DNA of 33,760 nt from an uncultured Clostridia bacterium (GTDB taxonomy: Bacteria; Bacillota; Clostridia; Christensenellales; Aristaeellaceae), in the NCBI GenBank assembly GCA_944333055.1, contig CALVKT010000048.1, forward strand, positions 1 to 33,760, given 5' to 3'. The position numbers were made by a program, and so were the translations under genes. Numbering within the stretch: the stretch's first letter is position 1; every line of letters begins with the position of its first letter. The notes under the pieces are model-generated. The model ran no database searches. It was not told the DNA's origin and saw only the letters and a program-made list of their open reading frames with translations. Below, in pieces: positions 15,170-26,285 of the stretch.

Positions 15170-16429
15170 GTGCGCAGCATGCTTCAAAGGAAGCTCATGC
15201 GGGACATGCGCGAGAGCGCCATGCAGTTTGCCGCGCTGATTCTGCTGTGCATGCTGGGCGTGTTCCTTTTCTCCGGCATCGATGCCATCGCGCTGATCAC
15301 CAGGCACACGAACGACGCCTGCTTTGCCCGGAATAAGCTCGCGCACCTGTGGATCACGCTGCCTGAAGCGGATCGCGACGCGCTCGCGCGCGTGCGCGCC
15401 ATCGACGGCGTGGACACGGCGGCCGCGCGGTTCGTGATGGACATGGAGGTGGACCTGCCGGGCGATCCCGTGCTCAAGGTGACGGCGTTTGACGGCGCGA
15501 TGGACGTGAACGTGCCCGTGGTGCGCACGGGCCGGGCGCTCGACCCCGCCGACCGGCGCGGCTGCCTGCTGCAGGAGGCGTTTGCTCAGGCGCGCGGCCT
15601 GCGCACAGGCGACAGGATCACGCTCGTGCACGGCAGGCAGCGCTACACGCTGACCGTGCGCGGCATCGTCAACAGTCCGGAGTACATCAACGTCGCCGAC
15701 GGCATGAGCATCGACACGGCGCAGTACGGCTACCTGCTGTGCAACGCCGCGACGTTTGCCGGCCTCCCGCTCACGGAGATCGCCGTGCGCCTTGAGGACG
15801 GCGCCGACGCGCAGGCCGTGCGCGAGGCTGTGCAGTGCGCGCTGCCCGCCGCGTTCATCGTCGGGCGCGACGTGCACGCGAGCACGCAGTACGTGGAGAA
15901 CAACGCGACGATGTACCGCAGCCTGTCCATCATGTTCCCGCTGGCGGCCTATGCCGTCGCGGCGATGATCGTCATGACGACGCTCGGACGCATGATCGAC
16001 AACCAGCGCCAGCAGATCGGCACGCTGCGCGCGCTGGGCTACAGTGCGGGCAGCATCCGCTTGCACTACGTCAGCTATGCCGTCGTGCCCTCGGTGATCG
16101 GCTCGCTGCTGGGCGTCCTTCTGGGCTTTTACGGCCTGCCCGCCGCCGTGTGGGACATGCTCGCCGGGCAGAGCGAGTATCCGTTTCTGGTCAAGCCGCC
16201 CGTCTCCGCGCAGTCCCTGGCCATCGCGGGGCTCAACGTGCTGGTGAGCGCGGCGATCTGCCTGTACGCGTTTGAGAAGACGACGAAGGAATCCGCCGCC
16301 GCGCTGCTTCGGCCCAAGCCGCCCCGCGCAGGCGCGCGCATCTTTCTGGAGCGCATCGCGCCGCTGTGGTCGCGCCTGAGCTTCAACGCCAAGATGATCA
16401 CCTGCTGCGCAGCCCGCTGCGCACGCTGA
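15170..16429 (+). CDS. FtsX/MacB-type ABC permease, N-terminal part before a frameshift
   Basis: This 419-residue part has an N-terminal membrane segment (about 18-42), a large extracytoplasmic MacB-like domain (about 45-250), then three membrane segments of the first FtsX domain (AAYAVAAMIVMTTLG, VPSVIGSLLGVLLGF, IAGLNVLVSAAICLY). The last ten residues, after LSFNAKMI, are out of character (TCCAARCAR) because the frame is wrong from about 16400. The expected family sequence LLRSPLRTLMSCVG is read in the next frame. Thus an ancestral protein of about 765 residues has been split. The start is GTG 15170 behind AAGGGGGGAA. No ABC ATPase gene adjoins it, unlike most members of this family. The substrate is unknown. 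Confidence 0.75.
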   Translation: MRSMLQRKLMRDMRESAMQFAALILLCMLGVFLFSGIDAIALITRHTNDACFARNKLAHLWITLPEADRDALARVRAIDGVDTAAARFVMDMEVDLPGDPVLKVTAFDGAMDVNVPVVRTGRALDPADRRGCLLQEAFAQARGLRTGDRITLVHGRQRYTLTVRGIVNSPEYINVADGMSIDTAQYGYLLCNAATFAGLPLTEIAVRLEDGADAQAVREAVQCALPAAFIVGRDVHASTQYVENNATMYRSLSIMFPLAAYAVAAMIVMTTLGRMIDNQRQQIGTLRALGYSAGSIRLHYVSYAVVPSVIGSLLGVLLGFYGLPAAVWDMLAGQSEYPFLVKPPVSAQSLAIAGLNVLVSAAICLYAFEKTTKESAAALLRPKPPRAGARIFLERIAPLWSRLSFNAKMITCCAARCAR

Positions 16430-17463
16430 TGTCCTGCGTGGGGCTGCTGTGCTGCAACGTGCTGCTCATCGCGTCCATGGGCCTGCAGGATTCCGTGCTC
16501 GCCACGATTCGCGGGCACTACGGCGGCACGCTCGCCTACGACGCGTGCGCCTCGCTCAGCGATCCGGCCGGGGACGCGGACGCCTACGAGCGGCACATCG
16601 ACGCCGCACGCGTGGAATGTGTGATGGAGACGTCCGTCTCGCTGCGCGCGGGCGACAGGCAGCGCACGACGCAGCTGACCGTCGTTGGCGACGGCCAGAC
16701 GCTGCTACATCTGGGCGAGGGAGGAACCGCCGTGCCGCTCACGGGCGGCGCGATCCTCACGCACAAGCTGGCGCGCACGTTGGGCGTATCGGTGGGCGAG
16801 GAAATCGCCTGCCAGCTTCCCGGCGACGACAGCGCGTTTGCCATGACGGTGACGCAGATCGTGGAGAACAATCTGAGCCAGGGCATGTATCTGACGCGCA
16901 GCGCATGGGAGGGGCTGAGAAAGGGCGGGTTCGTGCCCACGGCCATCTACATGCAGGAGCCCACGGCGCAGGCTTTTGACATGTTGGAGAAGATGGACGA
17001 GGTGGAGGACATCGACCGCACGTCCGATCTGGCGGAGGAAGCGCTGATCTTCCTGCACGCCGTCTCCACCGTGTTCTCGATCCTGACGGTCATCGCGCTG
17101 ACGCTGGCGTTCGTCATCTGCTATAACATGGGCCTGATCAACTTCGCCGAGCGCACGCGCGAATACGCCACGCTCAAGGTGCTCGGCTATCGCCAGCGGG
17201 AGATCCGGCGGCTGATTCTGATGGAGAACGTGATCATCACGCTGGCGGCGATCGCCATCTCCATCGTGCCGGGCGTGGCCTTCACCGGCGCGATCCTCGC
17301 GCTGGTCGAGTCGGAGTCCATGCGCTACGTCAGCGCGGTCGCGCCCACGAGCATCGCGATCGGCTCGCTGACCACGTTCGGGTTCTCCGTATGTATCCAG
17401 CTGCTGCTCGCGCGCAAGGTGCGCGCAATCGTGATGGTGGAAGCGCTCAAGTCGGTGGAGTAA
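16429..17463 (+). CDS. FtsX/MacB-type ABC permease, C-terminal part after a frameshift
   Basis: The open frame covers the second half of the permease: a membrane segment at once (LLCCNVLLIASMGL), an extracytoplasmic domain, and three membrane segments of the second FtsX domain with the typical FAERTREYATLKVLGYRQREIRRL loop. The ATG at 16429 overlaps the stop of the first part as TGATG, so re-initiation could still make a 344-residue second chain. The same frame, however, is open and family-like for some ten codons before that ATG, which argues for a recent deletion or a sequencing error in one long gene. Treat the pair as one frameshifted gene unless reads confirm the split. Confidence 0.65.
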   Translation: MSCVGLLCCNVLLIASMGLQDSVLATIRGHYGGTLAYDACASLSDPAGDADAYERHIDAARVECVMETSVSLRAGDRQRTTQLTVVGDGQTLLHLGEGGTAVPLTGGAILTHKLARTLGVSVGEEIACQLPGDDSAFAMTVTQIVENNLSQGMYLTRSAWEGLRKGGFVPTAIYMQEPTAQAFDMLEKMDEVEDIDRTSDLAEEALIFLHAVSTVFSILTVIALTLAFVICYNMGLINFAERTREYATLKVLGYRQREIRRLILMENVIITLAAIAISIVPGVAFTGAILALVESESMRYVSAVAPTSIAIGSLTTFGFSVCIQLLLARKVRAIVMVEALKSVE

Positions 17464-17476
17464 ATCGGAAAACCGG

Positions 17477-17558
17477 CTTAAAGCCGCCGCGAAGCGAAGA
17501 AGGGTCAAGGGGCAGTGCCCCTTGACCCTTCTTCGCTTCGCTTTGCGGCGGTTTTAAG
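17477..17558. repeat. Long inverted repeat between convergent genes
   Basis: The left arm 17477-17512 and right arm 17518-17558 are inverted copies around the loop CAGTG, with a perfect inner stem of about 22 bp (GAAGCGAAGAAGGGTCAAGG and its complement), then a 5-base offset and an outer match (CTTAAAGCCGCCGC). It separates the permease and murA stop codons and probably ends both transcripts, although T runs are short. Its right arm runs into the last codons of murA. It shares CGCGAAGCGAAGAAGGG with the MITE-like element at 11920 and its outer arm with the later repeat family. Confidence 0.75.
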
Positions 17559-18807
17559 GTGCGGTGTCGAGGCGGCGCACGTGGCCGCCGGCCAGCGTGA
17601 GCTTCTCCTCGATCCGGTCATATCCCCGCGTGATATGCCCGCCGCTATCGTCGATGAGCGTCTCGCCCTCGGCGCACAGCCCGGCCAGGATCAGCGCCGC
17701 GCCCGCGCGCAGGTCCGTCGCCGTCACCGGCGCGCCCGTCAGGTACGGCGTGCCCTCCACCACGGCCACGCGGTTCTCCACCCGGATGTGCGCGCCCAGC
17801 CGCGCCAGCTCCGCCGCGTGCATGAACCGGTTTTCAAAGATCGTCTCCAGGAATACGCTGGTGCCGGGCGTCTTGCAGGCCACGGCCATCATCGGCGCCT
17901 GCAAATCGGTCGGGAAGCCGGGATAGACCATCGTGCGGATCTCAAAGGGCTGCTTCGCCCGGCCAAAGACCATCAGCCCGCCCGGCGTGTCGTGAATATG
18001 TACGCCCGCCTCGCTGAGCTTGAAGAGCAGCGAGCGCAGGTGATCGGCGCGCGCCCCGCGCAGAAACAGCTCGCCGCCGGAGATCGCGCAGGCGCAGGCC
18101 ATCGTGCCCGCCTCCACGCGGTCGGCGATCGGCTGCCAGCTCGTGCCGTGCAGCCGCTTGACGCCTTCGATGGCGATCGTCGAGGTGCCCGCCCCGGCGA
18201 TCTTTGCGCCCATGGAGGCCAGAAACGACGCCAGATCGACGATCTCCGGCTCCTTGGCCGCGTTCTCGATGCGCGTCGTGCCCTCCGCCAGCGTCGCGGC
18301 CATGATGAGGTTTTCCGTCGCGCCCACGGACGGCATGTCGAGGTAGATCGTCGCCCCGCGCAGTCGGCCGCACAGCGTCACGCCGCCGTGATCGAACTGC
18401 ACCTTCGCGCCCAGCGCGCTCATGCCCTTGAGGTGCTGGTCGATGGGCCGCTGGCCGATGGCGCAGCCGCCCGGCAGCGGGATGCGCGCCTCGCCCAGCC
18501 GCGCCAGCAGCGGTCCCAGGACGAGCACGGAGGCGCGCATCCGGCGCACGTCCTCCTCGTCCTGCGGGTTTTTCAATGCGTCTGCGCGGAGGATCAGCGC
18601 GCCCGATTCGCGCGCAACCGCGCAGCCGCAGGCGGCAAGCAGCGAGCTGAGCGTCTTGACATCCGTCAGATCGGGCGGGTTTTCGATGCGCACGTCTTCG
18701 CTCGTGAGCAGCGCGCCGCACATGATGGGCAGCACGGCGTTTTTGGACGTGCTGATGGGTATCTCTCCCCGCAGGGGCGGGCTTTCGCGAACCGCATAGT
18801 GCGCCAT
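17554..18807 (-). CDS. murA: UDP-N-acetylglucosamine 1-carboxyvinyltransferase
   Basis: The 417-residue enzyme adds enolpyruvate from PEP to UDP-GlcNAc, the first committed step of peptidoglycan synthesis in the cytoplasm. It shows the EPT fold motifs: STSKNAVLPIM with Lys22-Asn23, LPGGCAIGQRPIDQHLKG with Cys115 (the fosfomycin-sensitive cysteine, at the same number as in E. coli), PGFPTDLQAPM, and DLRAGAALILAGL. Length is normal. The ATG at 18807 is chosen because GGAGGG abuts the in-frame ATG at 18813 but lies six bases before 18807. It stands alone, convergent with the permease. Firmicutes often hold two murA copies; which one this is cannot be told. Confidence 0.95.
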   Translation of the reverse strand: MAHYAVRESPPLRGEIPISTSKNAVLPIMCGALLTSEDVRIENPPDLTDVKTLSSLLAACGCAVARESGALILRADALKNPQDEEDVRRMRASVLVLGPLLARLGEARIPLPGGCAIGQRPIDQHLKGMSALGAKVQFDHGGVTLCGRLRGATIYLDMPSVGATENLIMAATLAEGTTRIENAAKEPEIVDLASFLASMGAKIAGAGTSTIAIEGVKRLHGTSWQPIADRVEAGTMACACAISGGELFLRGARADHLRSLLFKLSEAGVHIHDTPGGLMVFGRAKQPFEIRTMVYPGFPTDLQAPMMAVACKTPGTSVFLETIFENRFMHAAELARLGAHIRVENRVAVVEGTPYLTGAPVTATDLRAGAALILAGLCAEGETLIDDSGGHITRGYDRIEEKLTLAGGHVRRLDTAP

Positions 18808-19167
18808 GAGCATCCCTCCGTCTTAATGGGCTTTGCGGCGGCGGTTCCCGCCGAACCTGCGCCATTCCTGCGCCTGTCTGATGGCAGAATATGCGCGCAG
18901 CGCATCGCGCGTCCGTCTCGCCGCACGAGGATTTTCTCCCGGCTTTGCGGCGGACATGCCGCGCGGCAAAGCGCGCTGCGGCCTGCTTTTCCCGATTTTG
19001 CTGGAAGACGGACGGCCGTTTTGTCCGGCGGCGCAAGCGGCGCGCGGCCCGGCAAATGGCAGAAGAATCGGATGGAAAACGCGCCAGTCTCCGCAGAATC
19101 GAAAGTTTTTGCCCGGAAAACGGAAGAATGAAAGGCAATTTTTCGTCGATGAATTTTGCGATTGCAT

Positions 19168-19195
19168 TTGACGGCGGGATGGTGTATCGTAGGAT
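19168..19195 (+). promoter_or_regulatory. Possible glnN promoter
   Basis: TTGACG (19168-19173) and TAGGAT (19190-19195) are separated by 16 bases. If used, the transcript carries the repeat copy at 19254-19356 in its leader. Confidence 0.45.
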
Positions 19196-19253
19196 GGGTT
19201 TTGACCCGACGGCGGGATACGGCCTGATTGAACGCAGAGGAAGACGAAGCGAT

Positions 19254-19356
19254 GCGCCATGGGAATGAGGGGGACGTTGGGGCGTTGCCCCAAACCCCAC
19301 CGGGGGAGATGATCTCCACCGAACCCCCGCGCTTCGCTTCGCGGCGGCTTCAAGAG
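19254..19356 (+). repeat. Modular intergenic repeat, copy in the glnN leader
   Basis: Modules in order: GCGCCATGGG, CGTTGGGGCGTTGCCCCAA (self-complementary), ACCCCACCGGGGGAGATGAT followed by CTCC, then CTTCGCTTCGCGGCGGCTTC. The same modules in the same order recur at 21705-21991 and 29740-29825, and inverted at 26050-26222 and 29298-29555. Confidence 0.75.
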
Positions 19357-19413
19357 GCGGTATCTGAAACAACGACGAACGCCCATGCGGCAGACGACAA
19401 AGGAGTTTCAGCG

Positions 19414-21522
19414 ATGAGCGAAAAACTGAATATCCCCGACATCTACGGCAGCTACCTGTTCAGCGACAAGGAGATGCGCGTGCGCCTGCCCAAGGCGATC
19501 TACAGGAGCCTCAAGCGCAGCATGGCCACGGGCGAGGAGCTCGACCCCGTCGTCGCGGATGCGACGGCCACCGCCATGAAGGAATGGGCCATCGAGATGG
19601 GCGCGACCCATTACACGCACTGGTTCCAGCCGCTCACCGGCACCACCGCGGAGAAGCACGATTCCTTCGTCAGCCCGATGAACGACGGGACCGTGATCAT
19701 GGAGCTCAGCGGCAAGGAGCTCATCAAGGGCGAGCCGGACGCGTCCTCCTTCCCCTCCGGCGGCATCCGCGCCACGTTCGAGGCGCGCGGCTACACCGTC
19801 TGGGACATCACCAGCCCGGCGTTCATCTACGACAACGGCAACACCAAGACGCTGTGCATCCCCACGGCGTTCTGCGCCTACACGGGCGAGGCGCTGGACA
19901 AGAAGACGCCGCTTTTGCGCTCCATGGAGGCCATCAGCAAGCAGGCCGTGCGCATCTGCCGCCTCTTCGGCGACACGCAGACGCAGAAGGTCATCGCCTC
20001 CGTCGGCCCGGAGCAGGAATACTTTATCGTCGATCGCGAAACCTATCTCAAGCGCAAGGACCTGATTTTCACCGGCCGCACGCTCTTTGGCGCGATGCCG
20101 CCCAAGGGGCAGGAGATGGAAGACCACTACTTCGGCGCGATCAAGGAGCGCGTGAGCAACTACATGCGCGACCTGGACATCGAGCTCTGGAAGCTGGGCA
20201 TTCCCGCCAAGACGGAGCACAACGAGGCCGCGCCCGCCCAGCACGAGCTCGCGCCGATCTACAACACGGCCAATCTCGCCACGGACGAGAACATGCTCGT
20301 CATGAACGTCATGAAGAAGGTTGCCCTGCGCCACGGGCTGGTATGCCTGCTGCACGAAAAGCCGTTTGCGGGCGTCAATGGCAGCGGCAAGCACAACAAC
20401 TGGTCGCTGACCACGGACACGGGCCGCAACCTGCTCGCCCCCGGCAAGCAGCCCCAGCACAACGACCTGTTTCTGCTGATGCTCGCGGCGATGATGAAGG
20501 CCGTGGACGAGCACGCGGGCCTGCTGCGCATGAGCGCCGCCGTGCCGGGCAACGACCACCGGCTGGGCGGGCACGAAGCGCCGCCGGCGGTCATCTCCAT
20601 GTTTTTGGGCGAGCAGCTCACCACCATCGTCGAGCACATCATCATGGGCAACACGGACGCCATTCCGTCCGTCTCCAACATGAAAGTCGGCGTCTCCACG
20701 CTGCCGGTCATCCGCCGCGACGCGGGCGACCGCAACCGCACGTCGCCCTTCGCCTTCACCGGCAACAAATTTGAGTTCCGCATGACGCCGTCCTCCGGCT
20801 GCATCGCGGACGCGAACACCGTGCTCAACACGATCACCGCCGACGCGCTCATGCAGTTCGCCGACGAGCTGGAGGCGGCCGAAGATTTCGAACCCGCGCT
20901 GCGTGCGCTGATTCGCCGCGAGATGAGCACGCATCGGCGCATCATCTTCAACGGCAACGGCTACACGCAGGAATGGCGCGAAGAGGCCGCGCGGCGCGGC
21001 CTGCCGTGCATCCAGAGCATGGTGGACGCCATCCCGGAGCTGACCAATCCGGACTCCGTCGCGCTGTTTGCGCGCCACGGCGTCTACACACAAAAGGAGC
21101 TGCGCGCGCGCGCGGACGTCTCCTACGAGCTCTATGCCAAGACGATCAACATCGAAGCGCTGACGATGATCGACATGGCGGGCAAGGAGATCATTCCCTC
21201 GGTCATCCGCTACACGAAGGAGCTGGCCGACGCCGCCCTGCAGGTGGAGAGCCTAGGCGTGGACGCGAGCGCGCAGCGCGAGCTGCTCATGCGCGTCACG
21301 GTGCTGCTGCGCCAGGCGAGCGCGGCGCTTTCCGACCTGCGCGCCAAGCAGGCGAAGGCGGCGGCGATGACCGGCGGCGGCCCGGCACAGGCGCGGGCGT
21401 ATCGCGATGAGATATGCCCCGCGATGGAGGTGCTGCGCGCGCCGGTCGATCTGCTGGAGATGATCGTGGACAGCCGCCTGTGGCCCATGCCGACCTATGG
21501 CGATTTGCTCTTCAACGTGTAA
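19414..21522 (+). CDS. glnN: Glutamine synthetase, type III
   Basis: The 702-residue enzyme makes glutamine from glutamate, ammonia and ATP in the cytoplasm. Its length, far over the 440-470 of types I and II, and motifs such as [50 protein letters not shown] and [19 protein letters not shown] identify GSIII, common in Clostridia, Bacteroidetes and cyanobacteria. AAAGGAG (19399-19405) lies eight bases before ATG 19414. The open frame runs upstream to 19228 but that part is a repeat element and not coding. The gene has its own terminator at 21603. No GlnR or nitrogen riboswitch signal was recognised. Confidence 0.97.
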   Translation: MSEKLNIPDIYGSYLFSDKEMRVRLPKAIYRSLKRSMATGEELDPVVADATATAMKEWAIEMGATHYTHWFQPLTGTTAEKHDSFVSPMNDGTVIMELSGKELIKGEPDASSFPSGGIRATFEARGYTVWDITSPAFIYDNGNTKTLCIPTAFCAYTGEALDKKTPLLRSMEAISKQAVRICRLFGDTQTQKVIASVGPEQEYFIVDRETYLKRKDLIFTGRTLFGAMPPKGQEMEDHYFGAIKERVSNYMRDLDIELWKLGIPAKTEHNEAAPAQHELAPIYNTANLATDENMLVMNVMKKVALRHGLVCLLHEKPFAGVNGSGKHNNWSLTTDTGRNLLAPGKQPQHNDLFLLMLAAMMKAVDEHAGLLRMSAAVPGNDHRLGGHEAPPAVISMFLGEQLTTIVEHIIMGNTDAIPSVSNMKVGVSTLPVIRRDAGDRNRTSPFAFTGNKFEFRMTPSSGCIADANTVLNTITADALMQFADELEAAEDFEPALRALIRREMSTHRRIIFNGNGYTQEWREEAARRGLPCIQSMVDAIPELTNPDSVALFARHGVYTQKELRARADVSYELYAKTINIEALTMIDMAGKEIIPSVIRYTKELADAALQVESLGVDASAQRELLMRVTVLLRQASAALSDLRAKQAKAAAMTGGGPAQARAYRDEICPAMEVLRAPVDLLEMIVDSRLWPMPTYGDLLFNV

Positions 21523-21602
21523 AGCCGCGCGAAGCCCCGCTGCGCGCGGGCGCGCCTTTGCGCAAGCGGCGGGGCGCGCGACAGGACAATCGCACATCGC
21601 CG

Positions 21603-21633
21603 ACGCCTGGAAGGTGCGCCTTCCGGGCGTTTT
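21603..21633 (+). terminator. glnN terminator
   Basis: A 12-bp stem with one wobble (21603-21614 with 21619-21630; loop TGCG) is followed by TTTTG, about 80 bases after the glnN stop. Confidence 0.75.
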
Positions 21634-21704
21634 GCCGTGCGTTTGTTTTCTATACGCGGGCCGTGCGGCATATATGTGGATAGGGGGGGATTCGCGCGCC
21701 TATG

Positions 21705-21991
21705 GCCCCTTGTGCAACGGGAGAGCCGCGCCGCATCGCAAGGCCCCCCTTGAGTAAAGGTGTCATGCGAAGCATGACTGGGGGATTGCTGCCGCGCGCC
21801 TTATGCAGGTTTGTACTGCATCGGTGCGTTGCGGCGGCTTGAAGCGGGGAAGCGCGGCGCATGATGGCGCCTGCGGCGCGCCCTGCGCCATGGGACGTTG
21901 GGGGGAACGTTGGGGCGTTGCCCCAAACCCCACTGGGGGAGATGATCTCCCCCAGACCCCCACACTTCGCTTCGCGGCGGCTTCAAGCGGG
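21705..21991 (+). repeat. Composite modular intergenic repeat before secA
   Basis: Left part: CCCTTGTGCAACGGG-like segment and GTGTCATGCGAAGCATGAC with TGGGGGATTG (21760-21787). Right part: GCGCCATGGGACGTTGG, CGTTGGGGCGTTGCCCCAA, CCCCACTGGGGGAGATGATC, CTTCGCTTCGCGGCGGCTTC and ending near AAGCGGG. The left part recurs inverted at about 29502-29550 and the right part at several sites. Confidence 0.75.
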
Positions 21992-22038
21992 TTTGATCGC
22001 CTTTGTGCTGACTGAAAGTTGAATGATTGTTGAAAAGG

Positions 22039-22067
22039 TTGCGAAAAGGGCCCGATGATGATACAAT
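22039..22067 (+). promoter_or_regulatory. Promoter of secA-prfB
   Basis: TTGCGA (22039-22044) and TACAAT (22062-22067) are separated by 17 bases, about 70 bases before the secA start. Confidence 0.7.
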
Positions 22068-22140
22068 ATATTCTTAGCGAAGTACGGAAACCCGCGCACG
22101 CGCGCAGGAGGCCCCTCGCTTCGCGGTTTGGAGGATATTC

Positions 22141-24903
<2,763 letters not shown>

Positions 24904-24945
24904 GGAAGCAAAAGAGACAGGGACTGAATAAAGGAAGTGAATCAC

Positions 24946-26046
24946 GTGATCGAACTGGATACGTATCGCCAGCAGCTCGGACAGATCCGCGCGAGCATCG
25001 CGGAGGTGGGCGGCGCGCTGAACATCGAGGGCCTCAAGGAGCAGCACATGGAGCTTCAGGAGACCATGAACGAGCCGGATTTCTGGAACAATCTGGAGCG
25101 CTCCACGCACGTCTCCAAGCAGGTGCGCCTGATCGAGAACAAGCTGGAACACTACGCCAAGCTGCTCTCGCGCGCCGACGACGTGGAGGCGACCATGGAG
25201 CTCGCCGACGAGATGCAGGATGCGGATCTCGTGGCCGAGGCGGGCGAGGAGATCAGGAAGCTGACGGAGGATCTGGCGGAGCTGCGCCTGGAGACGCTGC
25301 TGCGCGGCGACTACGACAGCAACAACGCCTATATCTCGCTGCACGCGGGCGCGGGCGGCACCGAGGCGCAGGACTGGACGCAGATGCTCAGCCGCATGTA
25401 CATGCGCTACTGCGAGCGCCACGGGTTTGACGTGAAGGTCATCGACATCCTCGACGGCGACGAAGCGGGCCTCAAGTCCGTGACGATGGAGGTCACGGGC
25501 GAGAATGCCTACGGCTTTTTGCGCGGGGAGAAGGGCGTGCACCGGCTGGTGCGCATCAGCCCGTTCGACTCCAACGCGCGCCGCCAGACGAGCTTCGCCT
25601 CGCTGGATGTCTCCCCGATCATCGAGGACGACGACAACGAGATCGAGATCGACATGAAGGACGTGCGCACGGACGTGTACCACGCCTCCGGCGCGGGCGG
25701 CCAGAACGTCAACAAGACGTCCTCCGCGGTGCGCATGACGCACTTCCCCACGGGCGTCGTCGTCTCCTCGCAGACCAGCCGCGATCAGGTGCACAACCGC
25801 GAGAACTGTATCCGCATGCTCAAGGCGAAGCTGCTGGAGCTGCGTGAGCGCGAGCGCGAGGAGCGCATGGCGGACATCAAGGGCGAGATGAAGAAGATCG
25901 AGTGGGGCAGTCAAATCCGCTCCTACGTGTTCCACCCGTATTCGATGGTCAAGGATCATCGCACGGGCTATGAGACGAGCAACGTGGATGCCGTGATGGA
26001 CGGCGAGATCGACGGCTTCATCACCGCCTACCTGCAGATGCAGTAA
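24946..26046 (+). CDS. prfB: Peptide chain release factor 2
   Basis: The 366-residue protein ends translation at UGA and UAA. The codon-recognition tripeptide SPF (205-207 in this numbering) and the GGQ hydrolysis motif in ASGAGGQNVNKTSS (251-253) mark it as RF2. In many bacteria prfB needs a programmed +1 frameshift at an early UGA; here the whole protein is in one frame with no in-frame UGA, so that autoregulation is absent. GTG 24946 is chosen as start because AAGGAA lies nine bases upstream; GTG 24937 would abut it. The gene follows secA by 42 bases and is probably co-transcribed. Confidence 0.95.
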   Translation: MIELDTYRQQLGQIRASIAEVGGALNIEGLKEQHMELQETMNEPDFWNNLERSTHVSKQVRLIENKLEHYAKLLSRADDVEATMELADEMQDADLVAEAGEEIRKLTEDLAELRLETLLRGDYDSNNAYISLHAGAGGTEAQDWTQMLSRMYMRYCERHGFDVKVIDILDGDEAGLKSVTMEVTGENAYGFLRGEKGVHRLVRISPFDSNARRQTSFASLDVSPIIEDDDNEIEIDMKDVRTDVYHASGAGGQNVNKTSSAVRMTHFPTGVVVSSQTSRDQVHNRENCIRMLKAKLLELREREREERMADIKGEMKKIEWGSQIRSYVFHPYSMVKDHRTGYETSNVDAVMDGEIDGFITAYLQMQ

Positions 26047-26049
26047 TCT

Positions 26050-26222
26050 CTTGAAACCGCCGCGAAGCGAGCATGGGGTCAAGGGGCGAAGTCCCTTGCG
26101 GGGTTTGGGGCAGCGCCCCCAAGCGGGTCTGGGCGGCAGCCCGGCGTTCCCCTTTTCCCCAATCCCATGGCGCAGGGCGCGACAATCCCTTTGCACAGGG
26201 GTGGGGCGCGCGGCATAGCGCA
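26050..26222 (-). repeat. Modular intergenic repeat after prfB, inverted orientation
   Basis: Modules: CTTGAAACCGCCGCGAAGCG, GGGGTCAAGGGGCGAAGTCC, GGGGTTTGGGGCAGCGCCCC, AAGCGGGTCTGGGCGGCAGC, CCATGGCGCAGGGCGCG and CCTTTGCACAGGGG. The order is the reverse of the copies at 19254 and 21705 and the same as at 29298. Confidence 0.75.
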
Positions 26223-26238
26223 AAAATCATTCCCTCTC

Positions 26239-26259
26239 AGCGGGCGCTTGCCCGCTTTT
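26239..26259 (+). terminator. Small terminator ahead of the DUF1461 gene
   Basis: AGCGGGC/GCCCGCT, a 7-bp stem with loop GCTT (26239-26256), is followed by TTT. It may end the secA-prfB transcript or attenuate the next gene, since no promoter was found between it and 26286. Confidence 0.5.
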
Positions 26260-26285
26260 CTCCATGTTCGGAGGCATGTATTATT

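Larger units (their letters stand above)
18808..19413. other. Intergenic region between murA and glnN, 606 bases
   Basis: No convincing gene was found on either strand; the open frames here have no recognisable domains, start sites or normal composition. It holds GC-rich hairpins (for example GCTTTGC/GCAAAGC around 18944-18974), an AT-richer stretch near 19090-19165, a possible glnN promoter at 19168-19195, an 11-base direct repeat GACGGCGGGAT (19170-19180, 19208-19218), and one copy of the modular repeat at 19254-19356. The glnN transcript leader would be about 210 bases. Confidence 0.6.
21523..22140. other. Intergenic region between glnN and secA, 618 bases
   Basis: It holds the glnN terminator (21603-21633), a large composite repeat (21705-21991) and the secA promoter (22039-22067) with its leader. 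No gene was recognised. The secA leader contains an inverted pair GCGAAG (22077-22082) and CTTCGC (22119-22124), leaving the ribosome-binding site free. Confidence 0.7.

Noticed and set aside
17554-18807. EPSP synthase (aroA)
   Set aside because: Same fold, but Lys22-Asn23 and Cys115 with surrounding motifs are those of MurA.
18823-19386. Minus-strand 187-codon frame between murA and glnN as a gene
   Set aside because: It reads through the repeat element, lacks a start site and shows no family signature.
19228-19413. N-terminal extension of glutamine synthetase
   Set aside because: The extension is encoded by the repeat element and has no ribosome-binding site, while ATG 19414 has AAAGGAG and gives a normal N-terminus.
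24946-25060. Programmed +1 frameshift site in prfB
   Set aside because: No early UGA or slippery CUU is present and the frame is uninterrupted.
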